This document shows, piece after piece, positions 45,564 through 54,029 of a stretch of 64,000 nt of DNA. Source of the DNA: Candidatus Mailhella excrementigallinarum. GTDB lineage: Bacteria; Desulfobacterota; Desulfovibrionia; Desulfovibrionales; Desulfovibrionaceae. The stretch covers positions 310,001 through 374,000 of the forward strand of contig CALUUZ010000002.1 of the NCBI GenBank assembly GCA_944324075.1, in the 5' to 3' direction. Position 1 is the stretch's first letter, and every line of letters starts with the position of its first letter. The notes beneath the pieces were generated by a model that saw only the letters and a program-made list of their open reading frames with translations, did not search any database and was not told where the DNA came from. The translations under genes were made by a program, and so were the position numbers.

Positions 45564-46073
45564 CTAGTATTCCTTCGGGAAACTCTGCCCGCGCCGTTCC
45601 TTCAGCAGCGTCAGCAGGCTCTGTTCCGCTTCACGCTTTTCTTCCCGTTCGACGAGCTCCAGCCGCAGAGCTCCGGTGGGGCAGGTTGCCGCGCAGGGAG
45701 GAGCGATGCCTTCCACAGGCAGTCCGCGGCATAGGTCGCATTTCTCCATGACGCCGCTGTCCTCATTGAAGCGGGGCACGTCAAAGGGACAGGCGTCCGC
45801 GCAGGCCCGGCAGTCAAGGCAGTTTTCCTCCTGTACTGTCACCGTACCGTCTTCGGTCTTGGCAATGGCATCGCCCGGGCACACGGCAAGGCAGGCCGGG
45901 TCGGCGCAGTGGCGGCAGGACAGGGCGAGGTGGCGCGGGGAAGGGGCATCTTCCGCATGCAGCCAGATCAGTTCCATGCGGCGGCGCGCGCCGCCGCGCC
46001 ATGACCGGCAGGCGTTTACGCAGCCGCAGCAGCCGCAGCAGCGATCAGGGTCGAACACAAGCGAATATTCCAC
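45564..46073 (-). CDS. Four-cluster ferredoxin-type electron-transfer subunit (DmsB/HycB-like)
   Basis: 169 residues with four cysteine groups for 4Fe-4S clusters: CCGCCGCVNAC, CRHCADPACLAVCP, CLDCRACADACP and CDLCRGLP...CAATCP. This is the small subunit of Mo/W oxidoreductases such as DmsB, PsrB and NrfC. It should pass electrons between the catalytic subunit encoded directly upstream and a carrier. The gap to that gene is one base. No membrane anchor gene accompanies the pair, so the complex may be soluble or share an anchor. No signal peptide is present, suggesting a cytoplasmic complex. Confidence 0.92.
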   Translation of the reverse strand: MEYSLVFDPDRCCGCCGCVNACRSWRGGARRRMELIWLHAEDAPSPRHLALSCRHCADPACLAVCPGDAIAKTEDGTVTVQEENCLDCRACADACPFDVPRFNEDSGVMEKCDLCRGLPVEGIAPPCAATCPTGALRLELVEREEKREAEQSLLTLLKERRGQSFPKEY

Positions 46074-46074
46074 G

Positions 46075-48315
46075 TCAGTTCTCCCGTATTTTACGGATGC
46101 TGACCAGAGTCTGGCTGCCCATGGCCGAGATCAGCGGATCGCTGATGGCCTTGTCGTCCGGAGAATAGAGCAGGTTGACGTTTGCTCCGCCGTCCAGCAG
46201 AGGCAGATCCGGCAGGTTCATTTCCGCACAGCCCTGCCACCAGCCGTGCGGCATCATGACCGTATCCCTTCTGATGCCGGGCCACAGTTCGGCTCTGGCC
46301 CGGACAACACCGTGCGGGGAGCGGATTTCCACCTCGTCCCCGTCCGCGATGCCGGAACGGGCCGCGCTTTCCGGGTGAATATGCAGTGAGGGACAGGGCA
46401 TGAGGCGGCGCAGATCCGGAATGTTGCGCTGCCACCCCGCCGAAAAGCAGCGGGTGGTGTGATAGTCGGACAGGATGAAGGGATGGCTTTCCGCCAGCTC
46501 CGGCGTGCCGGTCAGACTTTCCGCGGGTTCGCGCCATTCAGGCAGGGGGGAGAAGCCCGCCGCCTCGAACAGGGTGTTGTACAGGGCGACCTTGCCCTGT
46601 TCCAGCCAGGGGCCGCCGTCAAGGCGGGAACTTTTGGCCGTGAAGACTTCGGCATACCGTTCATAGCGCCGTTCGCGCGCCGGAGCAGTGATGCCGAGCG
46701 GATGCCCGCGCAGTTCCTTCATGGTCAGGCCCAGCGGTTCGAGCTGCCAGTTCAGGCAGGTTTCCATGTCGCCCTGCCAGAATTCCTCGCCGTACCCCAT
46801 GGCGACGCCCAGATCGAGAAAAATCTGCTGCATGGAGCGGCCCTGTCCCACCGGCTCCGCCGCCCTGCGCCTGGCCATGAGCAGCGGGCCGCGCACAAGG
46901 AAGGGATGATCGATCTCGTAAGGCGTGAGCGCGGGCAGGACAATATCGGCCCAGGCCATGTCCGCCGTGCGGTGGGTGTCGAACACGGCGTAAAAGTCCA
47001 CCTTTTCCAGCGCGCGGATAACGCCGCGCGGGTCGCGCGTGCTGACCGAGGGCTGCGTGCCCGGCGCGATGATTGCATGGATGCACGGGTTCTCTTCCAG
47101 CACATTCCGGAACACCCGGCAATAGCAGGCGGAAGTGCCTTCCAGAAAGGGCTGGAAGGCCCGCGGGAATTCCGGCCCCACAATCCTGTCCACCCAGTCG
47201 CGGGTATAGCGTCCCCTGATATGCACGGAACGCGGGGCGGGGCGCTCGAAGCGCGGGGCGGCGAGCAGATTGCCGCCGGGGCGATCCAGATGCCCGGTGA
47301 TAGCCATGAGCATGGCAATGGCCCGCAGGGCGTCGCCGGCGGAAGGCGCGTGTTCCAGTCCGTTGCCGACATCAATGGCCGCCCGCGGCGCGGCAGCGTA
47401 GGTGCGGGCCATTTCCTCAAGCTGTGCGGCAGGCACGCCGCAGATGCGCTCCGCCCAGTCCGGCGTAAAACGCCGCACATGCTCCGCGAGGCGTTCGTAA
47501 CCGTAACACCACGTTTTCACAAAGTCGCGGTCGATGAGTTCCTCGCCGCAGACCACATGCAGCATGGCCAGGGCCAGCGCGGCGTCCGTGCCGGGCCGCA
47601 CGGGAATCCAGTCCGTTGCATAGGCTCCGTCCGCTTCAACAGAGGGTTTTATGGCGTAAATGCGGGCGCCGCGGGCGCGGGCGTCGGCCAGAGCGTTCGC
47701 GCCGCCCAGCGGCGGGCCGGAGTAGACCGGCTGCCTGCCCCAGACCAGAATGACGTCGGCATTGCGGCAGTCCGGAACAGGGCGCGCGCCCACGGTGTAA
47801 TGAAACGCAAATGACATCTGCATGGCGCATATGCCGCTGTGCGCATAGTTGGGGCTGCCGTGCACGGTGAGGAAACGGTACAGGTATTCGCTGTAGTCGC
47901 GGCGGGCGGGGGAGAGTATGGCCAGAGATTCCGGCCCGAACTTTTCCTTTTGTTCTTTCAGTGTGCAGGCAATGGCGTCAAGGGCTTCTTCCCAGCTTGT
48001 GGGGGCGAATTTTCCTTCCCCGCGTCTGCCCGTGCGCCGCAGGGGGGTGGTCAGTCTGTCCGGGGAATGGACCCACTGCGGCGCGGCATGGGCCTTGCAG
48101 CACAGGCCGCCCCTGTTCTGCGGAGCTTCCGCCATGCCCGCCACGCGCAGCAGACGGCCTTCCTTTGCAAAGGCATATATGGCGCAGTTGCTGCGCGGGC
48201 CGCACATGCCGCACCACGTGGGCGTCACCGTGCAGCCTTCCCTTTCCGCGAGGCGGCGGGCGGCCTCCAGCGTCAGGGCTCCCGCGGGGAGAGGGGCATT
48301 TCCGGGAGTAGTCAT
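46075..48315 (-). CDS. Molybdopterin-dependent oxidoreductase catalytic subunit (DMSO reductase family)
   Basis: 746 residues. The N-terminal Fe-S cysteines are C35-x2-C38-x5-C44 and C72/C73; the x5 spacing is longer than the usual x3. The Mo-ligand region HGSPNYAHSGICAMQM contains a Cys near residue 163, so Cys ligation is expected. Later cofactor motifs include DVILVWGRQPVYSGPPLGGANALADA and the C-terminal LHIHPESAARSGIADGDEVEIRSPHGVVRARAEL barrel. No Tat signal is visible. The substrate is not clear; thiosulfate/polysulfide reductase- and acetylene-hydratase-like families are similar in layout. It is followed directly by the Fe-S subunit and preceded by R1. Confidence 0.88.
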   Translation of the reverse strand: MTTPGNAPLPAGALTLEAARRLAEREGCTVTPTWCGMCGPRSNCAIYAFAKEGRLLRVAGMAEAPQNRGGLCCKAHAAPQWVHSPDRLTTPLRRTGRRGEGKFAPTSWEEALDAIACTLKEQKEKFGPESLAILSPARRDYSEYLYRFLTVHGSPNYAHSGICAMQMSFAFHYTVGARPVPDCRNADVILVWGRQPVYSGPPLGGANALADARARGARIYAIKPSVEADGAYATDWIPVRPGTDAALALAMLHVVCGEELIDRDFVKTWCYGYERLAEHVRRFTPDWAERICGVPAAQLEEMARTYAAAPRAAIDVGNGLEHAPSAGDALRAIAMLMAITGHLDRPGGNLLAAPRFERPAPRSVHIRGRYTRDWVDRIVGPEFPRAFQPFLEGTSACYCRVFRNVLEENPCIHAIIAPGTQPSVSTRDPRGVIRALEKVDFYAVFDTHRTADMAWADIVLPALTPYEIDHPFLVRGPLLMARRRAAEPVGQGRSMQQIFLDLGVAMGYGEEFWQGDMETCLNWQLEPLGLTMKELRGHPLGITAPARERRYERYAEVFTAKSSRLDGGPWLEQGKVALYNTLFEAAGFSPLPEWREPAESLTGTPELAESHPFILSDYHTTRCFSAGWQRNIPDLRRLMPCPSLHIHPESAARSGIADGDEVEIRSPHGVVRARAELWPGIRRDTVMMPHGWWQGCAEMNLPDLPLLDGGANVNLLYSPDDKAISDPLISAMGSQTLVSIRKIREN

Positions 48316-48345
48316 CGAAAATTCCTTTCGCGTTGTTTTGGCGTG

Positions 48346-48757
48346 GTGCAGAAAATAACCTTAACCGCCGGAGGCGCGAGCGCAACAAGCCATGGAGGCC
48401 GACCGGATGGCGGCCCCGCAGGAGGCCGCGCCCGTTGCCGGGCAGCGCGAGGCTTGCGGCATCGAGAGCAGGATGACGACTTCCCGCCGCATGGTCATGG
48501 GCATGGAGGGGGGCGAGAAGCGGTCAAATGTCACGCGGAACGGAACCGAGTGAAGCGCAGCTTCATGACGCAAGCGATCCGGTCATGGATACATGCGGCC
48601 TCATCTCCGCTGCCGCCGTTCGCAAGGCTCCGTCGTCGCCTGACGACTGCCGCTCGCCCGCATGGAACTCGGGCTGCCTTTGCTGCAACGTGTGTTGCCG
48701 CCCGCGCCGCAGCAAAAATACACGTCACGCACAGTGTTATCAACATGGTTCCATGAT
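48346..48757 (-). repeat. R1 dispersed repeat, copy c
   Basis: R1 sequence on the minus strand, about 410 bases with an insertion relative to copies a and b. Its ends are TGCAGAAAATAACC and, inverted, CCATGGAACCATGTTGATAAC-like sequence. It fills the gap between dctM and the Mo oxidoreductase gene. It has an extra internal block (GCGGGGCCGCCATCCGGTCG on the minus strand) shared only with copy d. Confidence 0.78.
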
Positions 48758-48808
48758 GGAGCCTTTCTTTTTGCCTGTGTGACGCGGTCGTGCGCCGGGC
48801 CGGGGCAG

Positions 48809-50110
48809 TCAGTTCCCCGCAAGGCCGGGCAGCCACAGGGAGAGGACGGGAAAGGCCATCAGCAGCGCGATGTGAAGCGCATCCGCGCACAGAAAGGGGA
48901 CTACGCCCCGGAACACGGAGGCCATGGGCACATTGGCCACTCCCTTGATGACGAAGAGATTGAGTCCCACCGGCGGGGTAATCAGCCCGATTTCCGTCAC
49001 GCGCACCACCAGGATGCCGAACCAGATGGGATCAATATGATACGTCTCAATAAGCGGAAAGAAAATGGGTACGGTAAGCAGGACGATGGCCATGGAATCC
49101 ATGAAACAGCCGAGTATGACCATGACCAGCAGCACGCCTGATACGACGAGTATGGGGCTTTCCACCACACCCGCGATGACGCTGGACAGCTCCGCCGGGA
49201 TGCGGCTGACAGTGAGAAAATACCCGAAGATCATGGCTCCCAGCACGATCATGAAACACATGCCGGATGTTTTGACAGAGTCTTCCAGACTGTCGCGCAG
49301 AAAGGCGAAACGGTTCCTGCAGCGTCCCAGCCCGATGAGCAGAGCGCCGAACGCGCCCACTCCCGCCGCCTCGTTGGGGGAGAAGACGCCCAGATACAGT
49401 CCTCCGATGACCACGGAAAAGAGCAGGACAATACTCCATACCCGCGTGAGGGAACGGAGCTTGTCCTTCATGGGGCGGCTTTGTCCGGCGGGGCCGTCGG
49501 CGGGTCTGCGCTTCACCCAGAAACGCACCACGGCCATGTACAGGGCAATCTGGATCAGGCCGGGAATGAAACCCGCCATGAACATGTCACCGATGGACTG
49601 CCCGGTAATGATGCCGTACAGCACCATGACCGTACTGGGCGGTATGAGAATGCCCAGCGTGCCTCCGGCGGCGATGCAGCCGGTAGCCAGGGTATTGGCG
49701 TACCTGAACTTGCGCATTTCCGGAAAGGCCACCACGCCCATGGTCACGGCGCAGGCCACGGAGGAGCCGCAGATGGCGGCGAACCCGCCGCAGGCCGCCA
49801 CGGTGGCAATGGCCAGTCCTCCCCTGAGCCTGCCCAGCCAGGTGTTCACGCAGGCGAAAAGTTCGTCGCTGATGCCGGATTTGAAGGCGAAATTGCCCAT
49901 GAGCAGAAAGAGGCAGACCACGGCATAGGTGGGGTTGGCAAAGGTTTCATAGGGAACGCCGCGCAGCAGGCCGAGGGCCGCGTCGGTGCCGGAAATGGCG
50001 GCAAAGCCCGCCGTTCCCACAGCCAGCATGGCCATGCCGATTGGCATGCGCAGAAAGATGGCGGCCAGCAGAAGCAGAATGCCGATGCAGCCGATGGAAA
50101 TGGAACTCAT
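48809..50110 (-). CDS. dctM: TRAP transporter large permease subunit DctM
   Basis: 433 residues from the ATG at 50110, which overlaps the dctQ stop (ATGA). About twelve helices and DctM motifs are visible: RMPIGMAMLAVG, GGFAAICGSSVACAVTMGVVAFPEM, AAGGTLGILIPPSTVMVLYGI and GLITPPVGLNLFVIKGV. It forms the ion-driven channel of a TRAP uptake system with DctQ and DctP. The frame extends to 50194 but the overlap start has GAGGAGAAAAAC before it. Substrate likely an organic acid. Confidence 0.94.
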   Translation of the reverse strand: MSSISIGCIGILLLLAAIFLRMPIGMAMLAVGTAGFAAISGTDAALGLLRGVPYETFANPTYAVVCLFLLMGNFAFKSGISDELFACVNTWLGRLRGGLAIATVAACGGFAAICGSSVACAVTMGVVAFPEMRKFRYANTLATGCIAAGGTLGILIPPSTVMVLYGIITGQSIGDMFMAGFIPGLIQIALYMAVVRFWVKRRPADGPAGQSRPMKDKLRSLTRVWSIVLLFSVVIGGLYLGVFSPNEAAGVGAFGALLIGLGRCRNRFAFLRDSLEDSVKTSGMCFMIVLGAMIFGYFLTVSRIPAELSSVIAGVVESPILVVSGVLLVMVILGCFMDSMAIVLLTVPIFFPLIETYHIDPIWFGILVVRVTEIGLITPPVGLNLFVIKGVANVPMASVFRGVVPFLCADALHIALLMAFPVLSLWLPGLAGN

Positions 50111-50577
50111 TGTTTTTCTCCTCGCCGCAGGTGAATGGCCGCTGTGGGGATATACAGGGCGAATGCCAGCAGAAACACACAGGCCAGCGGCCACATGGGC
50201 AGATCAAGCGTGGCGCTGGTGAGGCCGGTTTCCCGCAGCTCGCCTATGAGATGCCAGCTCTGCCAGGTCAGCAGCACGGCGCAGATCAGGACGGCGGCGT
50301 TGGAAAGAAAGAGCGCGGCGCGCTGCATGCCCGGAGAGAAATGCTCAAAGAGGATATCCACGCAGACATGGGAATTTCTGTAGGCGCAGTAAAGGATGGC
50401 GACGGGGGCGAATACGCCCATGAGAATTTCCGAAAGTTCATAGGAAGCGCTGATGGGGCTGCTGAAAAAATATCGCAGCCCCACGTCCGCCGCCGTAAGC
50501 AGCACCATGGCCAGCAGCGCCAGACAACCCAGCGCCAGCAGGAAGAGCATGGCCCGATCCATTATTCTGTTCAGCAT
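50107..50577 (-). CDS. dctQ: TRAP transporter small permease subunit DctQ
   Basis: 156 residues from the ATG at 50577 (AGGAGCCGTT upstream). Four hydrophobic helices and the DctQ pattern (VGLRYFFSSPISASYELSEILMGVFAPVAILYCAYRNSHVCVDILFEHF) are present. It pairs with DctM encoded directly downstream. The dctP gene of the same system lies 720 bases upstream, the gap being repeat sequence (R1 and R2). Confidence 0.93.
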   Translation of the reverse strand: MLNRIMDRAMLFLLALGCLALLAMVLLTAADVGLRYFFSSPISASYELSEILMGVFAPVAILYCAYRNSHVCVDILFEHFSPGMQRAALFLSNAAVLICAVLLTWQSWHLIGELRETGLTSATLDLPMWPLACVFLLAFALYIPTAAIHLRRGEKQ

Positions 50578-50619
50578 AACGGCTCCTGTTCTTCTGATGT
50601 TTGTGGTTGACTGCGCTTC

Positions 50620-51105
50620 AACCCCGACCGCCGGAGGCACGCCGCGTCAGCGGCGTATGGAGCGACGCCCCCCCCCGCCGTTTGAAAATGCTGTCAGGGG
50701 CGGGCGGGCAGGATACGCTCCGGGGAAGGACGGCAACATACGCTGCCGCAAAGGCAGCCCGTGTTCCACACGGGCAAAAGGCATCATGCGCCCACGGCTG
50801 GCGTCACTGCATCTCGTGCGGCTGTGCCTCCCTCGATTCCGCTCCGCGAGACATTGCTTCCGCGACCTCCCGATGACGCTCGATCGGTTTTGCCGATACT
50901 CGCTTCCGCTTGCGTTTTGCGCGGAAAACGCCGCGCTCGCGTTCCGTGCCCCCCCTCCATGCCGCATTGCCATGCTGCGGGGGGGTCGTCATCTCTGCTC
51001 TCGATGCCCGCAAGCCTTGCTCCGCCCGGCAACGGGCACGGCCCCTGCGGGGCCGCCATCCGGTCGGCCTCCATGACTCGCTACGCTCGCTGTTCCGCAG
51101 GTTAA
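50620..51105 (+). repeat. R1 dispersed repeat, copy d
   Basis: Longest R1-related stretch. It shares GCAAAGGCAGCCCGTGTTCC and ACGGGCAAAAGGCATC with copies a and b, and CCCCTCCATGCCGCAT near its centre, plus extra blocks including a TTTTGCGCGGAAAACGC-rich part. It adjoins an R2 copy at 51116, so the two form a composite gap between dctQ and dctP. Confidence 0.7.
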
Positions 51106-51115
51106 TGGAATTTTC

Positions 51116-51300
51116 AGAGTATTTCGCCATTGAAATGCTCTGCTTCAGTCGAGCGGAGCGAGCCTGAAGCCGCGACGCTTCCTCTCCTCCGGCGTCGCCG
51201 CAATTCACTTGCGGTGTAAGGCTCCGGCTTCAGACGTGAAACCTGCGGGCCGGAACATGGGGGTTATGATTGGCAGATATTTTCAAACGCAAAACGCTCT
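51116..51300 (-). repeat. R2 dispersed repeat, copy e
   Basis: Starts AGAGTATTTCGCC and ends GCAAAACGCTCT, inverted ends of R2. Two stem-loops (GCGGGCCGGAACATGG side and GCCGCAATTCACTTGCGG-like) are retained. It directly follows the dctP stop codon at 51299-51301. Confidence 0.82.
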
Positions 51301-52303
51301 ACTTCGTCATGCAGTCGAGTGCGGTCCGGGCGTCCTTCAGCCCCTTTCTGTTCATGTCCGCAAGCCACTGCTCCCACAGAGGGCGTCCGACAAGTTCGCT
51401 CCAGCGGGCTCTTTCCGCCTCGGAAAGAGTAATGATCTCCCTCAGATGAGGAGCGATTTCCGGTTGCAGGCCACGGGAATCGTAAGAGAATCGCTTCGCC
51501 AGCCAGAGAGAGCCTGCCCGCCCGCTGTTGGCGTCAATGGCCTGCTGCGCTTTCTGCGGCAGTTTATTGTAAACGCGCTGATTCATGGCGATGCAGAAGG
51601 TCACCATGCCCAGCGGCACGTTGTCTGTGACGTATTTGGCTTCGTCATACAGGCGGAAGCCGGATACGGATTCCCAGTCGCAGATCAGGCCGTCGATGAC
51701 GCCCTTCTGGAGGCTCATGTACACGTCGGGCATGCCCAGCACCACAGGAACCGCGCCCAGCGCCTTGAGACTGCCCACATACACGGACGTGCAGCGGATT
51801 TTCATGCCCCTGAGGTCTTCCAGGGTGCGCACGGGCTTCCTGGTCAGCAGAAAGGCGGTATCGGTACTGTACAGGGCGATCAGCCTGTTGGCGGCAAAGG
51901 GTTTCATGGCTGCTGGAACACTGTCCAGAATGTTCCAGACCCGTTCCGTCGCGTCCATGGCGTCCTCATAGGCCAGCCCGCCGAGTCCGATGACTTCCAG
52001 CAGCGGATTCATGCCGGGGTAGCGTCCCATGGGAAGCCAGGCCATGTCCGCGATGCCGTTGCGCACGGCCATCCATGCCTGATTATCCTTGGTCAGGGTG
52101 TTATTGGCGTAAAGTTCCATGCGGATGCTTCCCTGTGAATCCTCCTCAACCTTTTTCATCCAGGGAATCAGACCGTTTTCCGTACTCCAGGCGTTTTCCG
52201 CATTGACGTGGGAAAACTTGAGCGTGACGGGTTCGGCCGCATGAACGGGAGCGCAGAGCAGGGCGGAAAGTCCGAGAGCCAGGAACGCCTTTTTCAAAAA
52301 CAT
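51299..52303 (-). CDS. dctP: TRAP transporter substrate-binding protein DctP
   Basis: 334 residues from the ATG at 52303 (GAAGGAGGATCGT upstream). A signal peptide (MFLKKAFLALGLSALLCAPV, ending HAAEP) directs it to the periplasm. Motifs of the DctP family include FSHVNAENAWSTENGLIPWMKKVEEDSQGSIRMELYANNTLTKDNQAWMAVRNGIADMAW and a mid Arg in LRGMKIRCTSVYVGSLKALGAVPVVLGMPDVYMSLQKGVIDGL (the conserved carboxylate-binding region). It likely delivers an organic acid to DctQM. It is one gene after the FAD reductase-like protein. The stop codon touches an R2 repeat. Confidence 0.93.
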   Translation of the reverse strand: MFLKKAFLALGLSALLCAPVHAAEPVTLKFSHVNAENAWSTENGLIPWMKKVEEDSQGSIRMELYANNTLTKDNQAWMAVRNGIADMAWLPMGRYPGMNPLLEVIGLGGLAYEDAMDATERVWNILDSVPAAMKPFAANRLIALYSTDTAFLLTRKPVRTLEDLRGMKIRCTSVYVGSLKALGAVPVVLGMPDVYMSLQKGVIDGLICDWESVSGFRLYDEAKYVTDNVPLGMVTFCIAMNQRVYNKLPQKAQQAIDANSGRAGSLWLAKRFSYDSRGLQPEIAPHLREIITLSEAERARWSELVGRPLWEQWLADMNRKGLKDARTALDCMTK

Positions 52304-52320
52304 ACGATCCTCCTTCAATG

Positions 52321-54027
52321 TTATTCGGTGCGGGGCTGATCGGGGTAGGCGAAATCATCCATGTAATAGCGGTAAGGCCTGATGGGATAACGATCCAGCG
52401 GCACGGGGTCGAGCGCCGCGCATACTTCTCCGTTCCGTTTTTCCAGCGTCACCCAGGCGGGCCGATCCTGACGCTGCGGGTAATCCTCCCGGAAATGTCC
52501 GCAGCGGGATTCCCTGCGGGCCAGAGCGGCCTTCAGGTACATTTCGGTCAGCAGCGTCATGGCTCTGGCTTCCGTCAGCTTGAGCAGATAATGCGGCTCG
52601 GCAGCGCCGAGCAGAGGCAGGATGTTGTCACGCGCGTCCTCAAGTTCGGCCAGCGCCCGGCTGAGGCCCCGGCCGGTCTTGAGTATGCTCACGTCAACCG
52701 GGTTTACGATCTCCTGCATGCGCCGCACAACGTCCTTGGGCGCGACGCCCGGCTTGCCCAGCAGCCCCATGGTGCTGTTCAGGCTTTCCTGCGCCGCGTC
52801 CATATCCATGTCGTCCGGGCAGACATCCGCCGCGTGGGCCGCCGCTTCCTCTCCTGCTATGTATCCGGTGGTGCTGGTGATGCAGGTATCCCAACCGCCC
52901 ATGTATACGCCCGTATGCACGCTGAGCGCGCGGCCCGCCGCATACAGCCCCGGCACACCTGTGCGGCAGCGGGTATCGGCCGCAATGCCGCCGAAATCGT
53001 TGTTGAGCTGGGGCATCCACTCGGTTTTCATGTTGAAGAAGTCGATGCCGAGTTTTTTCAGTTTCTGATCGTTGAGCAGCATCCAGCCGCCGGTAGGCGT
53101 CATGACCCGGATGCCCTCCTCGCTCATGGTGCTGGTGTCGAACCGCACGGGGGCGCGGCCTTCGCGCGCTTCCAGCGCCATGCCCCGGATGTTGTAGTGC
53201 GGGTCCACCTTGGCCCCGCGCCCGGGCGAATATGTTTTCATGAAGTCTTCGCCGTCCCTGTTCAGAAAGCGCGCGCCATAGGGCAGCATGCCGGTCTGTC
53301 CCTCCCAGGCGAAGAGTACGGGGACGTTCCAGTGCTGGAGAAATTCCATGTTGCGCAGCTTCGCCCCGGCATGGAAGGCCAGCATGGCCCCTTCGCCCGC
53401 GCAGGTGTTGGCGAGATAGGACTGCTTCCAGCCGCCCGTATGCGTACATAACACCACCGCTCCGGCCCGGAATACGCAGGGCACGCCGCTGCGGGCGTGA
53501 AAGCCGACGGCTCCGCAGACCCGGCCGTCCTTCTTGATCAGTTCGGTGATTTCCACGTTGGAAATGCGCCGCGCCCCGTATTCGTTCATTTTGGCCTGCA
53601 GGGTGTCCGTGGTATGGATGCCCCCCTTGCCGTAGGGGTGATAGAGGTAATAGCGCATGAACGAAAGGCCGCGCTGGGGAACATGCAGCAGCGTGCCGTT
53701 TTCGTCGCGCGCGAAGATATGTCCCCAGTTTTCCAGATCGCGGAAGCGGTCGTAGGAAGCCTCCAGAATGACGGCAAGCTGTTCCTGATCGCACAGACCG
53801 TCGTAATAGTAGACAAGTTCGTCCAGCAGATCCTTCACGTTAAATTCCGGCTGCATCACGATCATGTCGCCGCCGGACACCATGCCCAGACCACGCCAGT
53901 CGCGCGGACCCTTGTCCACGACAAGCACGCTCCGCCCCTGCTGGGCGGCCCGGATTGCGGCCCACATGCCGGAGAAGCCTCCGCCGATGATCAGAACGTC
54001 GGCAGTATGCACAATGGGTTTGGGCAT
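52321..54027 (-). CDS. FAD-binding reductase/dehydrogenase (fumarate reductase/AprA-type flavoprotein)
   Basis: 568 residues. The N-terminus has the FAD motif ADVLIIGGGFSGMWAAIRAAQQGRSVLVVDKG and SGGDMIVMQPEFN. The mid-part has GAVGFHARSGVPCVFRAGAVVLCTHTGGW, and the end carries a helical cap, as in SdhA/FrdA, AprA and L-aspartate oxidase. The exact substrate is unclear; no clear fumarate-binding Arg/His set could be assigned by eye. It is flanked by a GltD-like electron-input protein (2-base gap) and DctP (17-base gap), suggesting that it acts on the compound imported by that TRAP system. No signal peptide is seen, so it is cytoplasmic. Confidence 0.87.
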   Translation of the reverse strand: MPKPIVHTADVLIIGGGFSGMWAAIRAAQQGRSVLVVDKGPRDWRGLGMVSGGDMIVMQPEFNVKDLLDELVYYYDGLCDQEQLAVILEASYDRFRDLENWGHIFARDENGTLLHVPQRGLSFMRYYLYHPYGKGGIHTTDTLQAKMNEYGARRISNVEITELIKKDGRVCGAVGFHARSGVPCVFRAGAVVLCTHTGGWKQSYLANTCAGEGAMLAFHAGAKLRNMEFLQHWNVPVLFAWEGQTGMLPYGARFLNRDGEDFMKTYSPGRGAKVDPHYNIRGMALEAREGRAPVRFDTSTMSEEGIRVMTPTGGWMLLNDQKLKKLGIDFFNMKTEWMPQLNNDFGGIAADTRCRTGVPGLYAAGRALSVHTGVYMGGWDTCITSTTGYIAGEEAAAHAADVCPDDMDMDAAQESLNSTMGLLGKPGVAPKDVVRRMQEIVNPVDVSILKTGRGLSRALAELEDARDNILPLLGAAEPHYLLKLTEARAMTLLTEMYLKAALARRESRCGHFREDYPQRQDRPAWVTLEKRNGEVCAALDPVPLDRYPIRPYRYYMDDFAYPDQPRTE

Positions 54028-54029
54028 GG

